From an uncultured Lachnospiraceae bacterium (GTDB lineage: Bacteria; Bacillota; Clostridia; Lachnospirales; Lachnospiraceae), in contig CANDGI010000032.1 in assembly GCA_947384285.1 (NCBI GenBank), positions 1-36,158 on the forward strand: DNA of 36,158 nucleotides. Direction: 5' to 3'. Within the stretch, counting starts at the first letter, position 1; the number at the start of each line of letters is the position of its first letter. The notes under the pieces were generated by a model that did no database searches, had not been told where the DNA came from, and saw only the letters and a list, made by a program, of their open reading frames with translations. This document shows, piece after piece, positions 16,127 to 24,506 of this stretch. The position numbers were made by a program, and so were the translations under genes.

Positions 16127-18010
16127 TTATTTATTTTCCAGCAGACGTACGATTTCCTCTCTGGACTTAGCATTCATCAAGCTGTTTGTAAATTCTTCAT
16201 GCACCAGCTTGCCAGACAGCTCTGCCAGTGTCTTCAGATGTAAATCCCCACCGTTCTCATTGGTGGCAATCATAAATACCAGATGTGCCGGCTCGCCGTC
16301 CTCGGACGCAAAATCAAATCCTTCTTTGGAAACGCCAACTGCCACTCTCGGGGTTTTTACCGCGCTTGTCTTGGCATGGGGAATTGCAATTCCCATACCC
16401 ATCCCTGTGGTGGATAACGCTTCCCTGTCATAAATTGCTTTCTTAAAGTTCTCTTTATTTGCAAGAACCCCGTCTTTTTCCAGCAAAGCTGCCATCTCTT
16501 CAATTACTTCATCTTTCGTTTTTCCCTTAACCTGCAAGGTTACTGTGCTGGCATGGTACAAGCTCTGTGCTGGCTTTGCTTCTGCCCGGCTTACATTCCC
16601 TGTGCTGTCTGCAAAAACCATGGGAGCCTCTGCTGCTTCCACTACCTTCGGCGTTATCAGCACATACAGGACTGCGCCGATGGCAGAGCCAACCAAAATA
16701 CATCCAACCCACAGAAGTGGTTTATTTACTAATCCAAGAATCAAAAATCCACCGTGAGGCGCGGGCACTTCAATTTCCATCAGATAAGAAAGCACTGCTG
16801 AGACGGAAGAGCCAATCATAAGAACCGGAATCACCTTCAACGGGTTTTTTGCCGCAAAAGGAATGGCTCCTTCTGTAATATGGGTGCAGCCAAGCACGTA
16901 GTTAATCAAACCTGCTGCTCTGTCATCTTTGGTAAAACGGTTTTTACAGAAAGTTGCTGCCAGCGCAATAATCAGCGGCGGTGTAATGCAGGCTGCGGAA
17001 ACCCCTGCCATAAACAGGTAATTCCCCTGGCCCAAGAGCATCGTTCCTGTGACATATGCCGCCTTGTTTACCGGGCCGCCCATGTCAAATGCGGACATGC
17101 ATCCTACTACAACGCCCAAAAGCAGCGGATTGGAATTCTGCAGATTTGCCAAAAATTCCATCATCATGTTGTTTAATGCGGAGCAGGGATTTCCAAGCAA
17201 TACCATTACTGCCCCGGTGACCCCCACAGATATAATGGGTATCATGAAAATCGACTTTAAGCCTTCTAACTGTCTTGGCATTCTGCCGAATATCTTTACC
17301 AGCCAAAGCACAAAGTAACCTGCCAAAAATCCTCCGATGATACCACCGATAAAGCCGGAACCTGTCTCAGCGGCAATCATGCCTGCAACAAGGCCTGCCA
17401 GCATACCGGGCCTGCCGGAAATGGACTGGGCGATAAATGCTGTCAGCACCGGAACCATCAATCCCATGGAATATCCGCCGATAGACTTAATCAAGGCTGC
17501 TATTTCGTTGTACTGGCTGGACTCTGGGTCAAAAGAGTAAATTCCCCAGAGGAATGAAATGGCTGTCAGCACACCTCCGGCAACCACAAGGGGCAGCATA
17601 TGGGAAACACCGTTCATCAGATGCTTGTAAATCTGGCGGCCAATGGACAGTTCCTCTTCCGGAGCTGCCTGGCTTTGCACGCCGCTTCCCTGCCTTACAT
17701 GCACATTTCCATCCAGGCATCTTTGAATCAGCTCCTTTGCCTTGCTGATGCCGTCTGCCACCGGAACCTCCAGCACCGGCTTTCCATTGAAGCGCTCCAA
17801 ATCCACATTTTTATCGCAAGCGACGATAATCGCATCCGCTTCCTGAATATCTTTTGCTGTCAGGGCATTTTCTACCCCGATTGCTCCGTTTGTTTCAACC
17901 TTGATTTCACATCCCAGCTCTGCAGCGGCCTTTTTCAATGCCTCTTCTGCCATAAAGGTATGTGCAATACCAGTCGGACATCCGGTAACGCCTAATATCT
18001 TCTTTGCCAT
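16127..18010 (-). CDS. fruA: Fructose-type PTS EIIBCA
   Basis: A 627-residue phosphotransferase permease that imports and phosphorylates a sugar in one step. The domain order is IIB (residues 1 to about 100, phosphocysteine C11 in GVTGCPTGIAHTFMAEEAL), IIC (about 125-455, roughly nine to ten membrane segments, with GGPVNKAAYVTGTMLLGQGN), then IIA (about 475-627, phosphohistidine H545 in GIAIPHAKT). Bacillus FruA has IIA first, so the order is rearranged but complete. It starts 4 bp after the kinase stop. Together with the kinase and aldolase it suggests fructose, or another ketose taken up as the 1-phosphate. The symbol is by analogy. Confidence 0.9.
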   Translation of the reverse strand: MAKKILGVTGCPTGIAHTFMAEEALKKAAAELGCEIKVETNGAIGVENALTAKDIQEADAIIVACDKNVDLERFNGKPVLEVPVADGISKAKELIQRCLDGNVHVRQGSGVQSQAAPEEELSIGRQIYKHLMNGVSHMLPLVVAGGVLTAISFLWGIYSFDPESSQYNEIAALIKSIGGYSMGLMVPVLTAFIAQSISGRPGMLAGLVAGMIAAETGSGFIGGIIGGFLAGYFVLWLVKIFGRMPRQLEGLKSIFMIPIISVGVTGAVMVLLGNPCSALNNMMMEFLANLQNSNPLLLGVVVGCMSAFDMGGPVNKAAYVTGTMLLGQGNYLFMAGVSAACITPPLIIALAATFCKNRFTKDDRAAGLINYVLGCTHITEGAIPFAAKNPLKVIPVLMIGSSVSAVLSYLMEIEVPAPHGGFLILGLVNKPLLWVGCILVGSAIGAVLYVLITPKVVEAAEAPMVFADSTGNVSRAEAKPAQSLYHASTVTLQVKGKTKDEVIEEMAALLEKDGVLANKENFKKAIYDREALSTTGMGMGIAIPHAKTSAVKTPRVAVGVSKEGFDFASEDGEPAHLVFMIATNENGGDLHLKTLAELSGKLVHEEFTNSLMNAKSREEIVRLLENK

Positions 18011-18014
18011 CCTT

Positions 18015-18935
18015 CTATCTCACCTTTCTAACCTGAATATTTTTCCTGTAAATGTCTACTTTTTTCAAATCTCCGATTGCATCGCTTTCTGCCACATTGG
18101 CTCCGGTAGCGGCGGACTTTTTCAAAGCCTCCTCCACCTGTTCTGGATGCTCCAGCCATTCGCTCATAAATGCGGCTAGGGCAGAATCCCCCGCACAGGC
18201 GGAACTGCGCAATTCTACAGGCTGTGCGCTTGCGTAATAAATTGCTTTTCCATCCGAGAAATAAGAGCCCTTATCCCCAAGGGTCAGCAATACATTCTGT
18301 GCACCCTTCTCATGTAAAATGTCCATGACCTCCCCGATATTTTCTTCACCCTCAATGGTAATTCCAAAAATTTCTTTTAATTCCTCATCATTGGGCTTAA
18401 TTAAATAAGGCCGGTACGCCAGAAGTTCTTTTAACTTGGGCGCGCTGATGTCCAAAATAACCTTCACGTCCTTTTCCTTGCAAATGGAAAGAACCTCATC
18501 ATAATACTCTGTCCCAACGCCTTTGGGCAGGCTGCCGCTGATGGATAAATATTCCATATCCTTAAGGCTTTCCAGCAGCTTCGTCATTTCTTTCTGGTTT
18601 TCTTCTGTTACCAGAGAGCCTTCGTTCACAAACTTAAATTCCTGTGTGCCGTCATTTAAAAAAATATTGATTCTTGTGGTGTCTTCCACCATGACCGGCA
18701 GCACCTCAATACCCTTTTTCCTGGATTCGCTCACAATATAGTCTCCCGAAAACCCTCCAAAAAAACCAAGGATTTTAGACTCCACCCCAAAATGCTTTAA
18801 AACAAAGCTGACATTCAACCCTTTTCCATTGGGCGTGTATACCGTATCAAAGGTTCGGTTCACCGCGCCTGGAACAATTCCCCGGGTCGAAATATTCATA
18901 TCGATTGCCGGGTTTGTTGTTAATGTATAGAGCAT
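18015..18935 (-). CDS. fruK: 1-phosphofructokinase family sugar kinase (PfkB fold)
   Basis: A 306-residue PfkB/ribokinase-fold kinase of the FruK/LacC group. It has the N-terminal TLNPAID-like start (TTNPAIDMNI), NGKGLNVSFVLKHFG for sugar binding, and ACAGDSALAAF with the catalytic aspartate near the C-terminus. The likely reaction is fructose 1-phosphate plus ATP to fructose 1,6-bisphosphate, which the co-encoded aldolase would then split. Tagatose 6-phosphate kinase is the alternative. It is the first gene of the operon, with an AGGAGGAGG ribosome binding site. A 10-bp-arm palindrome lies 48 bp upstream and probably controls it. Confidence 0.88.
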   Translation of the reverse strand: MLYTLTTNPAIDMNISTRGIVPGAVNRTFDTVYTPNGKGLNVSFVLKHFGVESKILGFFGGFSGDYIVSESRKKGIEVLPVMVEDTTRINIFLNDGTQEFKFVNEGSLVTEENQKEMTKLLESLKDMEYLSISGSLPKGVGTEYYDEVLSICKEKDVKVILDISAPKLKELLAYRPYLIKPNDEELKEIFGITIEGEENIGEVMDILHEKGAQNVLLTLGDKGSYFSDGKAIYYASAQPVELRSSACAGDSALAAFMSEWLEHPEQVEEALKKSAATGANVAESDAIGDLKKVDIYRKNIQVRKVR

Positions 18936-18982
18936 TTTTAACCTCCTCCTGTTTTTTATGGCTTCATTCTACATCAAAAAAA

Positions 18983-19020
18983 GATGAAAATCTTTTCCAA
19001 AATTGAAAACGATTTTCATC
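18983..19020. promoter_or_regulatory. Candidate operator of the PTS operon
   Basis: GATGAAAATC (18983-18992) and GATTTTCATC (19011-19020) are perfect inverted arms of 10 bp. The right half also resembles a catabolite (cre) site, TGAAAACGATTTTCA, with one extra base. It lies between the kinase gene and the RpiR regulator gene, so the RpiR protein is the likely binder. This is inferred from position. Confidence 0.6.
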
Positions 19021-19053
19021 CTTTTTCTGTTCAATATCCTATGCATCCGATTT

Positions 19054-19794
19054 CTATTGGTAAGAGGTAAGATAGTCGATAATCAGCCGGGCCATAATCT
19101 GCAAAGGCACCCGGGAGGATACCTCAAACTCCTTGATTGCTTTATGGCTGTGATGGAATCCCACCAGGCTGCAGACCGACAATTCCAGCAGCGGGGACTT
19201 TTCATTGCAGCAGCAGGTGAGCACCTTCGCTCCGCAGAGATTGGCATTTTTGGCTGACTCAATCAGCTCCTGAGTCATGCCGTTTAACGAAAAGTTAAAT
19301 ACCACCTCATCTGTTTTTAAACGCTTGGTTTTATTGCGCATAATATTTGGATCCCGGACTGAAACTGCGTTAAAATCCAAAAGCTGTAATTTCAGGGTAA
19401 ACTCCTCCGCCACATATTCCGTCAGCCCCCGGCCAAACACGAAAATCCGGCTGGCTTCTTTGAGATATCTGATAATTTCCAGAATCCCGGAAACGGAAAT
19501 CTGCTCAATCACCCGCTGGGCTTCTATCAGGGATTTGTTCATCACCTCTCCCATATTCTGGATATCCTTTTCCTCGGCCTTCACCGTCAGGCGGTATCTC
19601 AGCTCATTAAAGCCGTTGAGCCCGCATTTTCGTATTGCCCGTGAAACGGTGGAGGGGGACGAAAAAGTATCAAATGCAATTTCAACAATGGAAAGCTTTG
19701 GCATCCGCTCCTCGTTTTCATTGATAAACCGCACAATTTCCAGCTCCGTTTTTGACAAAGCCTCTGTAATTTCTTTATTCAGCTCTATTAGCAT
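19054..19794 (-). CDS. MurR/RpiR family transcriptional regulator
   Basis: A 246-residue regulator with an N-terminal HTH (residues about 1-77, including KLSIVEIAFDTFSSPSTVSR) and a C-terminal SIS sugar-phosphate binding domain (about 110-235, RIFVFGRGLTEYVAEEF). RpiR proteins sense sugar phosphates and control nearby sugar genes. I start at ATG 19794, preceded by GGGAGG six bases upstream; the frame stays open much further, through the 36-bp repeats, but that is an artefact of the repeat. It is just upstream of and co-oriented with the fructose-type PTS operon and probably regulates it through the palindrome at 18983-19020. Confidence 0.88.
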   Translation of the reverse strand: MLIELNKEITEALSKTELEIVRFINENEERMPKLSIVEIAFDTFSSPSTVSRAIRKCGLNGFNELRYRLTVKAEEKDIQNMGEVMNKSLIEAQRVIEQISVSGILEIIRYLKEASRIFVFGRGLTEYVAEEFTLKLQLLDFNAVSVRDPNIMRNKTKRLKTDEVVFNFSLNGMTQELIESAKNANLCGAKVLTCCCNEKSPLLELSVCSLVGFHHSHKAIKEFEVSSRVPLQIMARLIIDYLTSYQ

Positions 19795-19909
19795 CGGTAT
19801 CCTCCCGTTCTGCAGCATTCCATACGCCCCTTCACTTTTATATTTTACAATATATCTGTTTATAATTCCATGCTGCAGGAAAATTCTCTGATATTTTTTA
19901 ACGAAAAGC

Positions 19910-20052
19910 GGTGTACCATGCCATATCTGCAGGCGCAAAAAAACGGTGTACCATGCCATATCTGCGGGCACTGAAAAAACGGTGTACCATGCCATATCTG
20001 CGGACGTTAAAAAAGCGGTGTACCATGCCATATCTGCGGGCGCTGAAAAAGG
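19910..20052. repeat. Four 35/36-bp tandem repeats upstream of the RpiR gene
   Basis: GGTGTACCATGCCATATCTG starts at 19910, 19945, 19981 and 20017, so the spacing is 35, 36 and 36 bp. The 15-bp linkers differ slightly (GGCGCAAAAAAAC, GGGCACTGAAAAAAC, GGACGTTAAAAAAGC types). The array fills much of the 19795-20115 gap between rubrerythrin and rpiR. It is too short, and its units too uniform without spacers, to be a CRISPR. I see no gene in the gap. Confidence 0.92.
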
Positions 20053-20115
20053 CAGCCAGAAAACGGCTTTTCCTCCGCATTTCTAACTGCCCTGCCACAT
20101 CATTGCAAACTGATT

Positions 20116-20655
20116 CTAATAATTCTCTGCCTTCACCTGGAAATAAGACTGGGGGTGGTCGCAGACTGGACATTTCTCTGGCGCCTCTTTTCCAACGCAA
20201 ATATGCCCGCAATTGCTGCACTGCCAAATCACATCTCCATCTTTGGAAAATACCTTCTTACCGGTTACGTTATCCAAAAGCCTGCGGTATCTTTCTTCAT
20301 GCTCTTTCTCTATCTTTGCCACGCCTTCAAATAATTCTGCAATATCGTTGAAGCCTTCTTCTCTTGCCTCTTTCGCGAACTGAACATACATATCTGTCCA
20401 CTCGAAATTCTCTCCGTTTGCAGCTGCCTTTAGGTTCTCTTCTGTAGAGCCCACGCCGCCGTTTAAGAGTTTATACCACATTTTTGCATGTTCTTTTTCA
20501 TTTGCCGCCGTCTCCTCAAAAATGCTGGCAATCTGCACATACCCGTCCTTTTTGGCCTTGCTGGCAAAATAAGTGTACTTATTCCTTGCCATGGATTCTC
20601 CGGCAAAAGCCGCCTCCAGGTTCTTCTCCGTCTTCGTTCCTTTTAAGTCTGCCAT
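20116..20655 (-). CDS. rbr: Rubrerythrin
   Basis: A 179-residue non-haem di-iron peroxidase. It has an N-terminal ferritin-like four-helix domain with the ligand motifs [13 protein letters not shown] and [13 protein letters not shown], then a C-terminal rubredoxin domain with CSNCGH and CPVCDH. It reduces hydrogen peroxide to water in the cytoplasm of anaerobes. The length matches the family. A strong promoter (TTGACA - 17 bp - TACAGT) lies upstream, so it is probably an independent unit. It complements the superoxide reductase at 10.2 kb functionally. Confidence 0.96.
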   Translation of the reverse strand: MADLKGTKTEKNLEAAFAGESMARNKYTYFASKAKKDGYVQIASIFEETAANEKEHAKMWYKLLNGGVGSTEENLKAAANGENFEWTDMYVQFAKEAREEGFNDIAELFEGVAKIEKEHEERYRRLLDNVTGKKVFSKDGDVIWQCSNCGHICVGKEAPEKCPVCDHPQSYFQVKAENY

Positions 20656-20699
20656 TTTGTTCTCCTCTCTGTATCTTAATTGTTTCCGGTTGTGGTTCT

Positions 20700-20728
20700 A
20701 CTGTACCTTTTTTGGAAGGATTTGTCAA
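20700..20728 (-). promoter_or_regulatory. Rubrerythrin promoter
   Basis: On the minus strand TTGACA (20723-20728), a 17-bp spacer and TACAGT (20700-20705) lie about 45 bp before the rubrerythrin start. Confidence 0.7.
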
Positions 20729-20739
20729 TTTGTTTTATG

Positions 20740-20808
20740 TTTCTGAAATTTTATACCAGTTCCGCAATCCTGGTAACGCCCACATAGATTTCTGAAATTT
20801 TATACCAG
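20740..20808. repeat. Direct repeat at the 3' end of the peptidoglycan-binding gene
   Basis: The 20-bp sequence TTTCTGAAATTTTATACCAG occurs at 20740 and 20789, a spacing of 49 bp. The right copy encodes the TWYKISEI segment of the peptidoglycan-binding domain. The left copy, read in another frame, supplies the stop codon at 20751. Confidence 0.8.
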
Positions 20809-22022
20809 GTGGGGTAATCCACTACGCCAGTCTGGGGCAGGCCGAATACCGACTGAAACCTTTCCACCGCCCGTTCAGTTGCCGGCCCGAAAGAGCCGTC
20901 TGCCGCAACTCTTGGAATAGAAGTATAGACCTGGGCAATACGGTTTAACTGCTCCTGCATCTGGCGCACTTTTTCTCCGCTGGAGCCGACCTGAAGGTTC
21001 TCTCTGGGCCAGGATGCCGGGATACCGGAAATCTCTTCCGCCTCGTTGATGTACATGTTGCTTCCATAGTAATAGCGGAGGATCTCTATGGCGCTGTAGT
21101 TCTGATCCCCCAGATACTTGGAACCCCATTGGCTGAGCCAGTTAGGGCAGGTGACCCTCTGTCCGTCGCAGTACTGGGTCAGTATAGGTTGTTTCACATT
21201 GGGCCTGGAAAGAAAATTCGTGAACATCTCATCCACAACCCGGGAAATGCTGGAAAAATAATTCCTGCCATACACCCATTTGTGGTCATAGGCGGTGGAG
21301 GAGGTAATCGTAAAATCATAGCCTTTGTTCCGGTACCACTCCGTATACACCCGGTTCAGCGTAAATGACATAATCGCCAGAATATTTGCCCGTATCGTAC
21401 TGTCTGGCCAGGTGGCATAGATTTCACTGGAAGCCACATTTTTGATATAATCTTTGTATTTTACATAGTAATCCCCCGCTGTGGAATCCCCAGGCGTGCC
21501 GTCGTGGACTACCACATATTCTGGAATCACTACCCGGCTTAACACAATCTCCCCGCTCTCATCCACAGGCTTAATCTCCGCTTCCGCTATCTTAGGCGGA
21601 AAATTCCCAAACAATGTGTTTGCCGGTATCACAATATTCTTCAATTCCTCTTCCGACACTTCCAAAGGCTCCATCCTTACATTCTGCAAAGATAATTCCC
21701 CGGAAAAAACGTCCACCCCTTCAATGCTCACGGGCTGATAGCCTTCCGCTTCCACCTCCACGGTATATTCTGCATAGGGCTGCTCCGGCTGCTCCGGCTC
21801 CATGCTGTACTCTAAAGGCGGTGCCGCCAGGGTAAGAACCTCCGACTGGCCGTCCGCATCTGTGGAAATCTGTTCCAGCTTGCTTTCCGGATCTCCTGTA
21901 TAAGAAATGGTAACCCTGGCATTCTGCACGGGAACCATCCCTACTGCGGAAGTCACCTGCACCTTCATGGTTCCGTTGTCCACATGGTTGATTTGTGCTG
22001 CACGCAATTGCTGATTTTGCAT
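20751..22022 (-). CDS. Peptidoglycan-binding domain protein with beta-sandwich N-terminus
   Basis: A 423-residue protein without a clear signal peptide. The N-terminal third looks like a carboxypeptidase-regulatory or CNA-B-like beta-sandwich (KVQVTSAVGMVPVQNARVTI, YTVEVEAEGYQPVSIEGVDV). The middle has a conserved region (WPDSTIRANILAIMSFTLNR, YGRNYFSSISRVVDEMF, CPNWLSQWGSKYLGDQNYSA) that resembles SpoIID/amidase-enhancer-like proteins of Clostridia. The end (about 352-412) is a PG_binding_1 domain (LQVGSSGEKVRQMQEQLNRI, DGSFGPATERAV). I start at ATG 22022 with AGAGG five bases upstream. A role in spore or cell wall metabolism is likely, but this is an inference. The C-terminus is touched by a 49-bp-spaced direct repeat. 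Confidence 0.75.
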   Translation of the reverse strand: MQNQQLRAAQINHVDNGTMKVQVTSAVGMVPVQNARVTISYTGDPESKLEQISTDADGQSEVLTLAAPPLEYSMEPEQPEQPYAEYTVEVEAEGYQPVSIEGVDVFSGELSLQNVRMEPLEVSEEELKNIVIPANTLFGNFPPKIAEAEIKPVDESGEIVLSRVVIPEYVVVHDGTPGDSTAGDYYVKYKDYIKNVASSEIYATWPDSTIRANILAIMSFTLNRVYTEWYRNKGYDFTITSSTAYDHKWVYGRNYFSSISRVVDEMFTNFLSRPNVKQPILTQYCDGQRVTCPNWLSQWGSKYLGDQNYSAIEILRYYYGSNMYINEAEEISGIPASWPRENLQVGSSGEKVRQMQEQLNRIAQVYTSIPRVAADGSFGPATERAVERFQSVFGLPQTGVVDYPTWYKISEIYVGVTRIAELV

Positions 22023-22128
22023 AAACACCTCTGAATTTCTACACTTATTTATAGTTTATGCCAAACTGCAGAAAATGTTCCACCCATCCATTCCTCCAGT
22101 AAGAAAAATCTGATCCAAATACATTATA

Positions 22129-22174
22129 CGCGCCTGACACGGACGAAGCTAAAACTTCCCTCCGCGCAGGCGCG
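22129..22174. terminator. Hairpin between the small membrane gene and the peptidoglycan-binding gene
   Basis: CGCGCCTG (22129-22136) pairs with CAGGCGCG (22167-22174) across about 30 bases. It lies 35 bp after the stop of the small gene at 22209. There is no clear T-run, so function as a terminator is uncertain. Confidence 0.4.
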
Positions 22175-22208
22175 CATTCTCTTTCTATCCCTGTAAGCCA
22201 AACATTTT

Positions 22209-22403
22209 TCAGCAAGGCTGCTGCCTGTCCTCCAGGCTATATTCTTGCGGGTACATACTGATATATTTTGTATCCATCTGCAGCTTCCTTGCATACAAAA
22301 TGCCGCTAAGGCAGACTGCCAAAACTGCTGCAGCAACCACAAACATATTCCCCCGCTTCTTCTTTCCATTAAAATCTGCGAATTCATCCTGTTTTCTTTT
22401 CAT
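22209..22403 (-). CDS. Small single-pass membrane protein, possibly DivIC/FtsL-like and truncated
   Basis: A 64-residue product starting at ATG 22403 with GGTGAGGAAAG upstream. It has a basic, hydrophilic N-terminus (MKRKQDEFADFNGKKKR), one membrane helix at about 19-37, and a short outer segment YISMYPQEYSLEDRQQPC. The layout recalls septum-formation proteins of the DivIC/FtsB type, but those continue with a coiled coil of 40 or more residues, which is absent here. It could be a truncated copy or an unrelated small protein. Confidence in any function is low. Confidence 0.45.
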   Translation of the reverse strand: MKRKQDEFADFNGKKKRGNMFVVAAAVLAVCLSGILYARKLQMDTKYISMYPQEYSLEDRQQPC

Positions 22404-22575
22404 TTTCTTTCCTCACCTGTATGTATATGGAGTTCCTAAAACAATTTCTTTTTACTCTGCTATACTAACATTAGTTTGTGAAAAAGTCTTTAAATCCATC
22501 CTGCTTTTTTCTTAAAAAATAATAAAATTCAGGAAAGAAAACAGAAATACCCTCGGATTCTACCCTCATTTCCAC

Positions 22576-22643
22576 CTGGAGCGAACAATCTGTATTTTGA
22601 TACACAGGAAAGGGAGGATCCAATATGAAACGTCAACTGTAGT
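22576..22643. repeat. Palindromic element copy 5, downstream of the NUDIX gene
   Basis: CTGGAGCGAACAATCTGTAT at the left and CCAATATGAAACGTCAACTG at the right are diverged inverted ends of the family. Between them GATACACAGGAAAG matches the right-arm motif of copies 1 and 4. It lies 18 bp after the NUDIX stop. The rest of 22404-22575 is AT-rich with no gene that I can support. Confidence 0.7.
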
Positions 22644-22660
22644 ACTGGAACTGTCCAGGA

Positions 22661-23281
22661 TCAATCAAACTGCGTCACCCAGTTCTGCGACCGGTATGCC
22701 TGAAAGCACATCTCTATCTGTTCCCGGTTACACTTCTCCTCTGCAAGGCCTGGCAGCTCATGCTCTGCAAAATATCCTGTCTCTGTGGTTTCAATGTTTG
22801 CCACAAAGACGCCTCCAAGGGATTCGCAAAGGTAAAAAATTTTCACTACTCCGTAGGCATAGGAGGGCTGGTTATGCTTCGCCCGGTCCTGCACTGAGAT
22901 CACAGACCGGACGGCAACATCCAAGCCAGCCTCCTCCTTCACCTCTTTTATGGTATTCTCCATGGGAGACTGGTCTAAATCACACCATCCCCCTGGCAGC
23001 GACCAGCTTCCGTCGCTCTCATGGACAAGAAGAATTTTATCCTCTTTGAAAACCGCCGCCCTTGTGTCAAGCTTCGGCGTCTGATATCCCGTGTCGTTGC
23101 AAAACAGATGGGTAATCTTATCAGTTGGAAATCCTGTCCGTTCCGCCATCATTTCCGCTGCAATTTCCCGGATTCTCTGATAACGCTCCTGGTCATACAC
23201 GCCTTCACTGTAATACAGCCCAGACTGTGCAAGGCTCTGCAGCTCTATAGCCCACCTGCTGATTTTATCATCAATCTTCAT
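22661..23281 (-). CDS. NUDIX hydrolase with N-terminal helical domain
   Basis: A 206-residue pyrophosphohydrolase. Residues 1 to about 65 are the helical N-terminal domain found in a subgroup of bacterial NUDIX proteins (ISRWAIELQSLAQSGLYYSE). The Nudix box spans about 97-120, with GGWCDLDQSPMENTIKEVKE then EAGL; the usual REV arginine is a lysine, but the EVKEEAG metal-binding core is intact. It hydrolyses a nucleoside diphosphate linked to another group; the substrate is unknown. Its ATG overlaps the ilvE stop by 4 bp, so it is translated together with the branched-chain aminotransferase, an odd partner. Confidence 0.9.
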   Translation of the reverse strand: MKIDDKISRWAIELQSLAQSGLYYSEGVYDQERYQRIREIAAEMMAERTGFPTDKITHLFCNDTGYQTPKLDTRAAVFKEDKILLVHESDGSWSLPGGWCDLDQSPMENTIKEVKEEAGLDVAVRSVISVQDRAKHNQPSYAYGVVKIFYLCESLGGVFVANIETTETGYFAEHELPGLAEEKCNREQIEMCFQAYRSQNWVTQFD

Positions 23282-24345
23282 TCTTTTACTTCCCTTGTCC
23301 AGCCATATTTATCTTCTTCATTCCCCCACTGGATTCCAGTAAGATAATCGTACAATCTCTGTGTCAGCTCTCCGATTTTAAAATCATTTACGGTGACAAC
23401 ATCATCCTTATATACAAATTCCCCTACCGGAGAGATAACGGCTGCCGTTCCAGTGCCGAAGGATTCTTCCAATGTACCGTCATGGCCGGCCTTCATCAAA
23501 TCATCTACAGAAAGGTGGGTCTCGTTTACCTTATAACCCCAGTCCTTTAAAATATGAATGATAGAATCCCTGGTTACGCCGGCAAGCACTGTTCCCTCTA
23601 TAGGTGCTGTATAAATTTCGCCGGCAATTTTGAACATAATGTTCATCGTACCAACTTCCTCTACATATTTCCGGTTCACGCCATCCAGCCAGAGTACCTG
23701 GGTACATCCTTTTTCCTCCGCACGCACCTGGCCAAGAATGGAAGCTGCATAATTGCCGCCGCATTTGGTAAATCCTGTTCCGCCTTTGACTGCACGCACC
23801 AATTCATCCTCTACCAGAATCTTCACTGGATTAATGCCTTCTGGATAATAGGCGCCTACCGGACAGCAGATAATCATAAACTTATAGGAAACAGCCATAT
23901 GAACGCCTAAAGAAGCTTCTGTGGCAAACACAAAGGGACGGATATACAAAGAGGTTTCCGGCTCCGATGGAATCCAGTCCTTCTCCACCTTTACCAGTTC
24001 CTCAACGGCCTTCACAAACATGTCCTCCGGCACTCCCGGCATGCACAGGCGTTCATTGGAAGTAATCATCCGCTTTGCATTCATTTCCGGGCGGAACAAA
24101 AGGATCCTGCCATCTTTGGTGCGGTATGCCTTCAATCCCTCAAAGGTTTCCTGTGCATAGTGCAACGTCACGCAGGACGGGTTGATGGACACCGGGCCAT
24201 AGGGCTCAATCCTTGCATCATGCCATCCCTGCCCTTTATCCCAGTCCATCACAAACATATAATCTGTCATATATTTGCCAAATCCAAGTTTTTTCTGGTC
24301 TGGCTTTTCTTTTAATACGTCTCTCTTTACAAATTTAATCTCCAT
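23278..24345 (-). CDS. ilvE: Branched-chain-amino-acid aminotransferase
   Basis: A 355-residue PLP enzyme of fold type IV, BCAT class II length. It makes leucine, isoleucine and valine from their keto acids using glutamate. The PLP lysine is K194 in GTGFTKCGGNYAASILGQVR. Other family blocks are YAQETFEGLKAYRT, LYIRPFVFATEASLGV and SFGTGTAAVISPVGEF. GGAGG lies near the ATG. ilvB-ilvN lie 2 kb upstream on the same strand but are separated by a plus-strand gene, so ilvE has its own promoter region with repeats. It is translationally coupled to the downstream NUDIX gene. Confidence 0.95.
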   Translation of the reverse strand: MEIKFVKRDVLKEKPDQKKLGFGKYMTDYMFVMDWDKGQGWHDARIEPYGPVSINPSCVTLHYAQETFEGLKAYRTKDGRILLFRPEMNAKRMITSNERLCMPGVPEDMFVKAVEELVKVEKDWIPSEPETSLYIRPFVFATEASLGVHMAVSYKFMIICCPVGAYYPEGINPVKILVEDELVRAVKGGTGFTKCGGNYAASILGQVRAEEKGCTQVLWLDGVNRKYVEEVGTMNIMFKIAGEIYTAPIEGTVLAGVTRDSIIHILKDWGYKVNETHLSVDDLMKAGHDGTLEESFGTGTAAVISPVGEFVYKDDVVTVNDFKIGELTQRLYDYLTGIQWGNEEDKYGWTREVKE

Positions 24346-24377
24346 ACGATTTCCTCCATCCTGTTCTACGTATTACC

Positions 24378-24470
24378 ATCCTGCCCGGGATGCGGCGCAG
24401 ATACCTGCTCCATAGGCTTTGTGGCAGCCACTGGATTTGCAGGCAGCCTTCCTGCCCGGGATACGGCGCA
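24378..24470. repeat. Duplicated segment in the ilvE leader
   Basis: TCCTGCCCGGGATGCGGCGCA (24379 onward) and TCCTGCCCGGGATACGGCGC (24450 onward) differ at one base and lie 71 bp apart, inside the transcribed leader of ilvE. Each holds the palindrome TGCCCGGG/CCCGGGCA-like core. No T-box signature is visible in this leader. Confidence 0.75.
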
Positions 24471-24506
24471 CTGCTGCATTGCGTCTCGGAAAGCAACTTT
24501 TTTACA

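Noticed and set aside
19910-20052. A possible CRISPR array
   Set aside because: Repeats are contiguous with only short linkers and no distinct spacers, and there are no cas genes.
19795-20227. An extended N-terminus of the RpiR protein, or a separate ORF, through the 36-bp repeats
   Set aside because: The open frames arise from the repeat; the ribosome binding site and domain start support the ATG at 19794.
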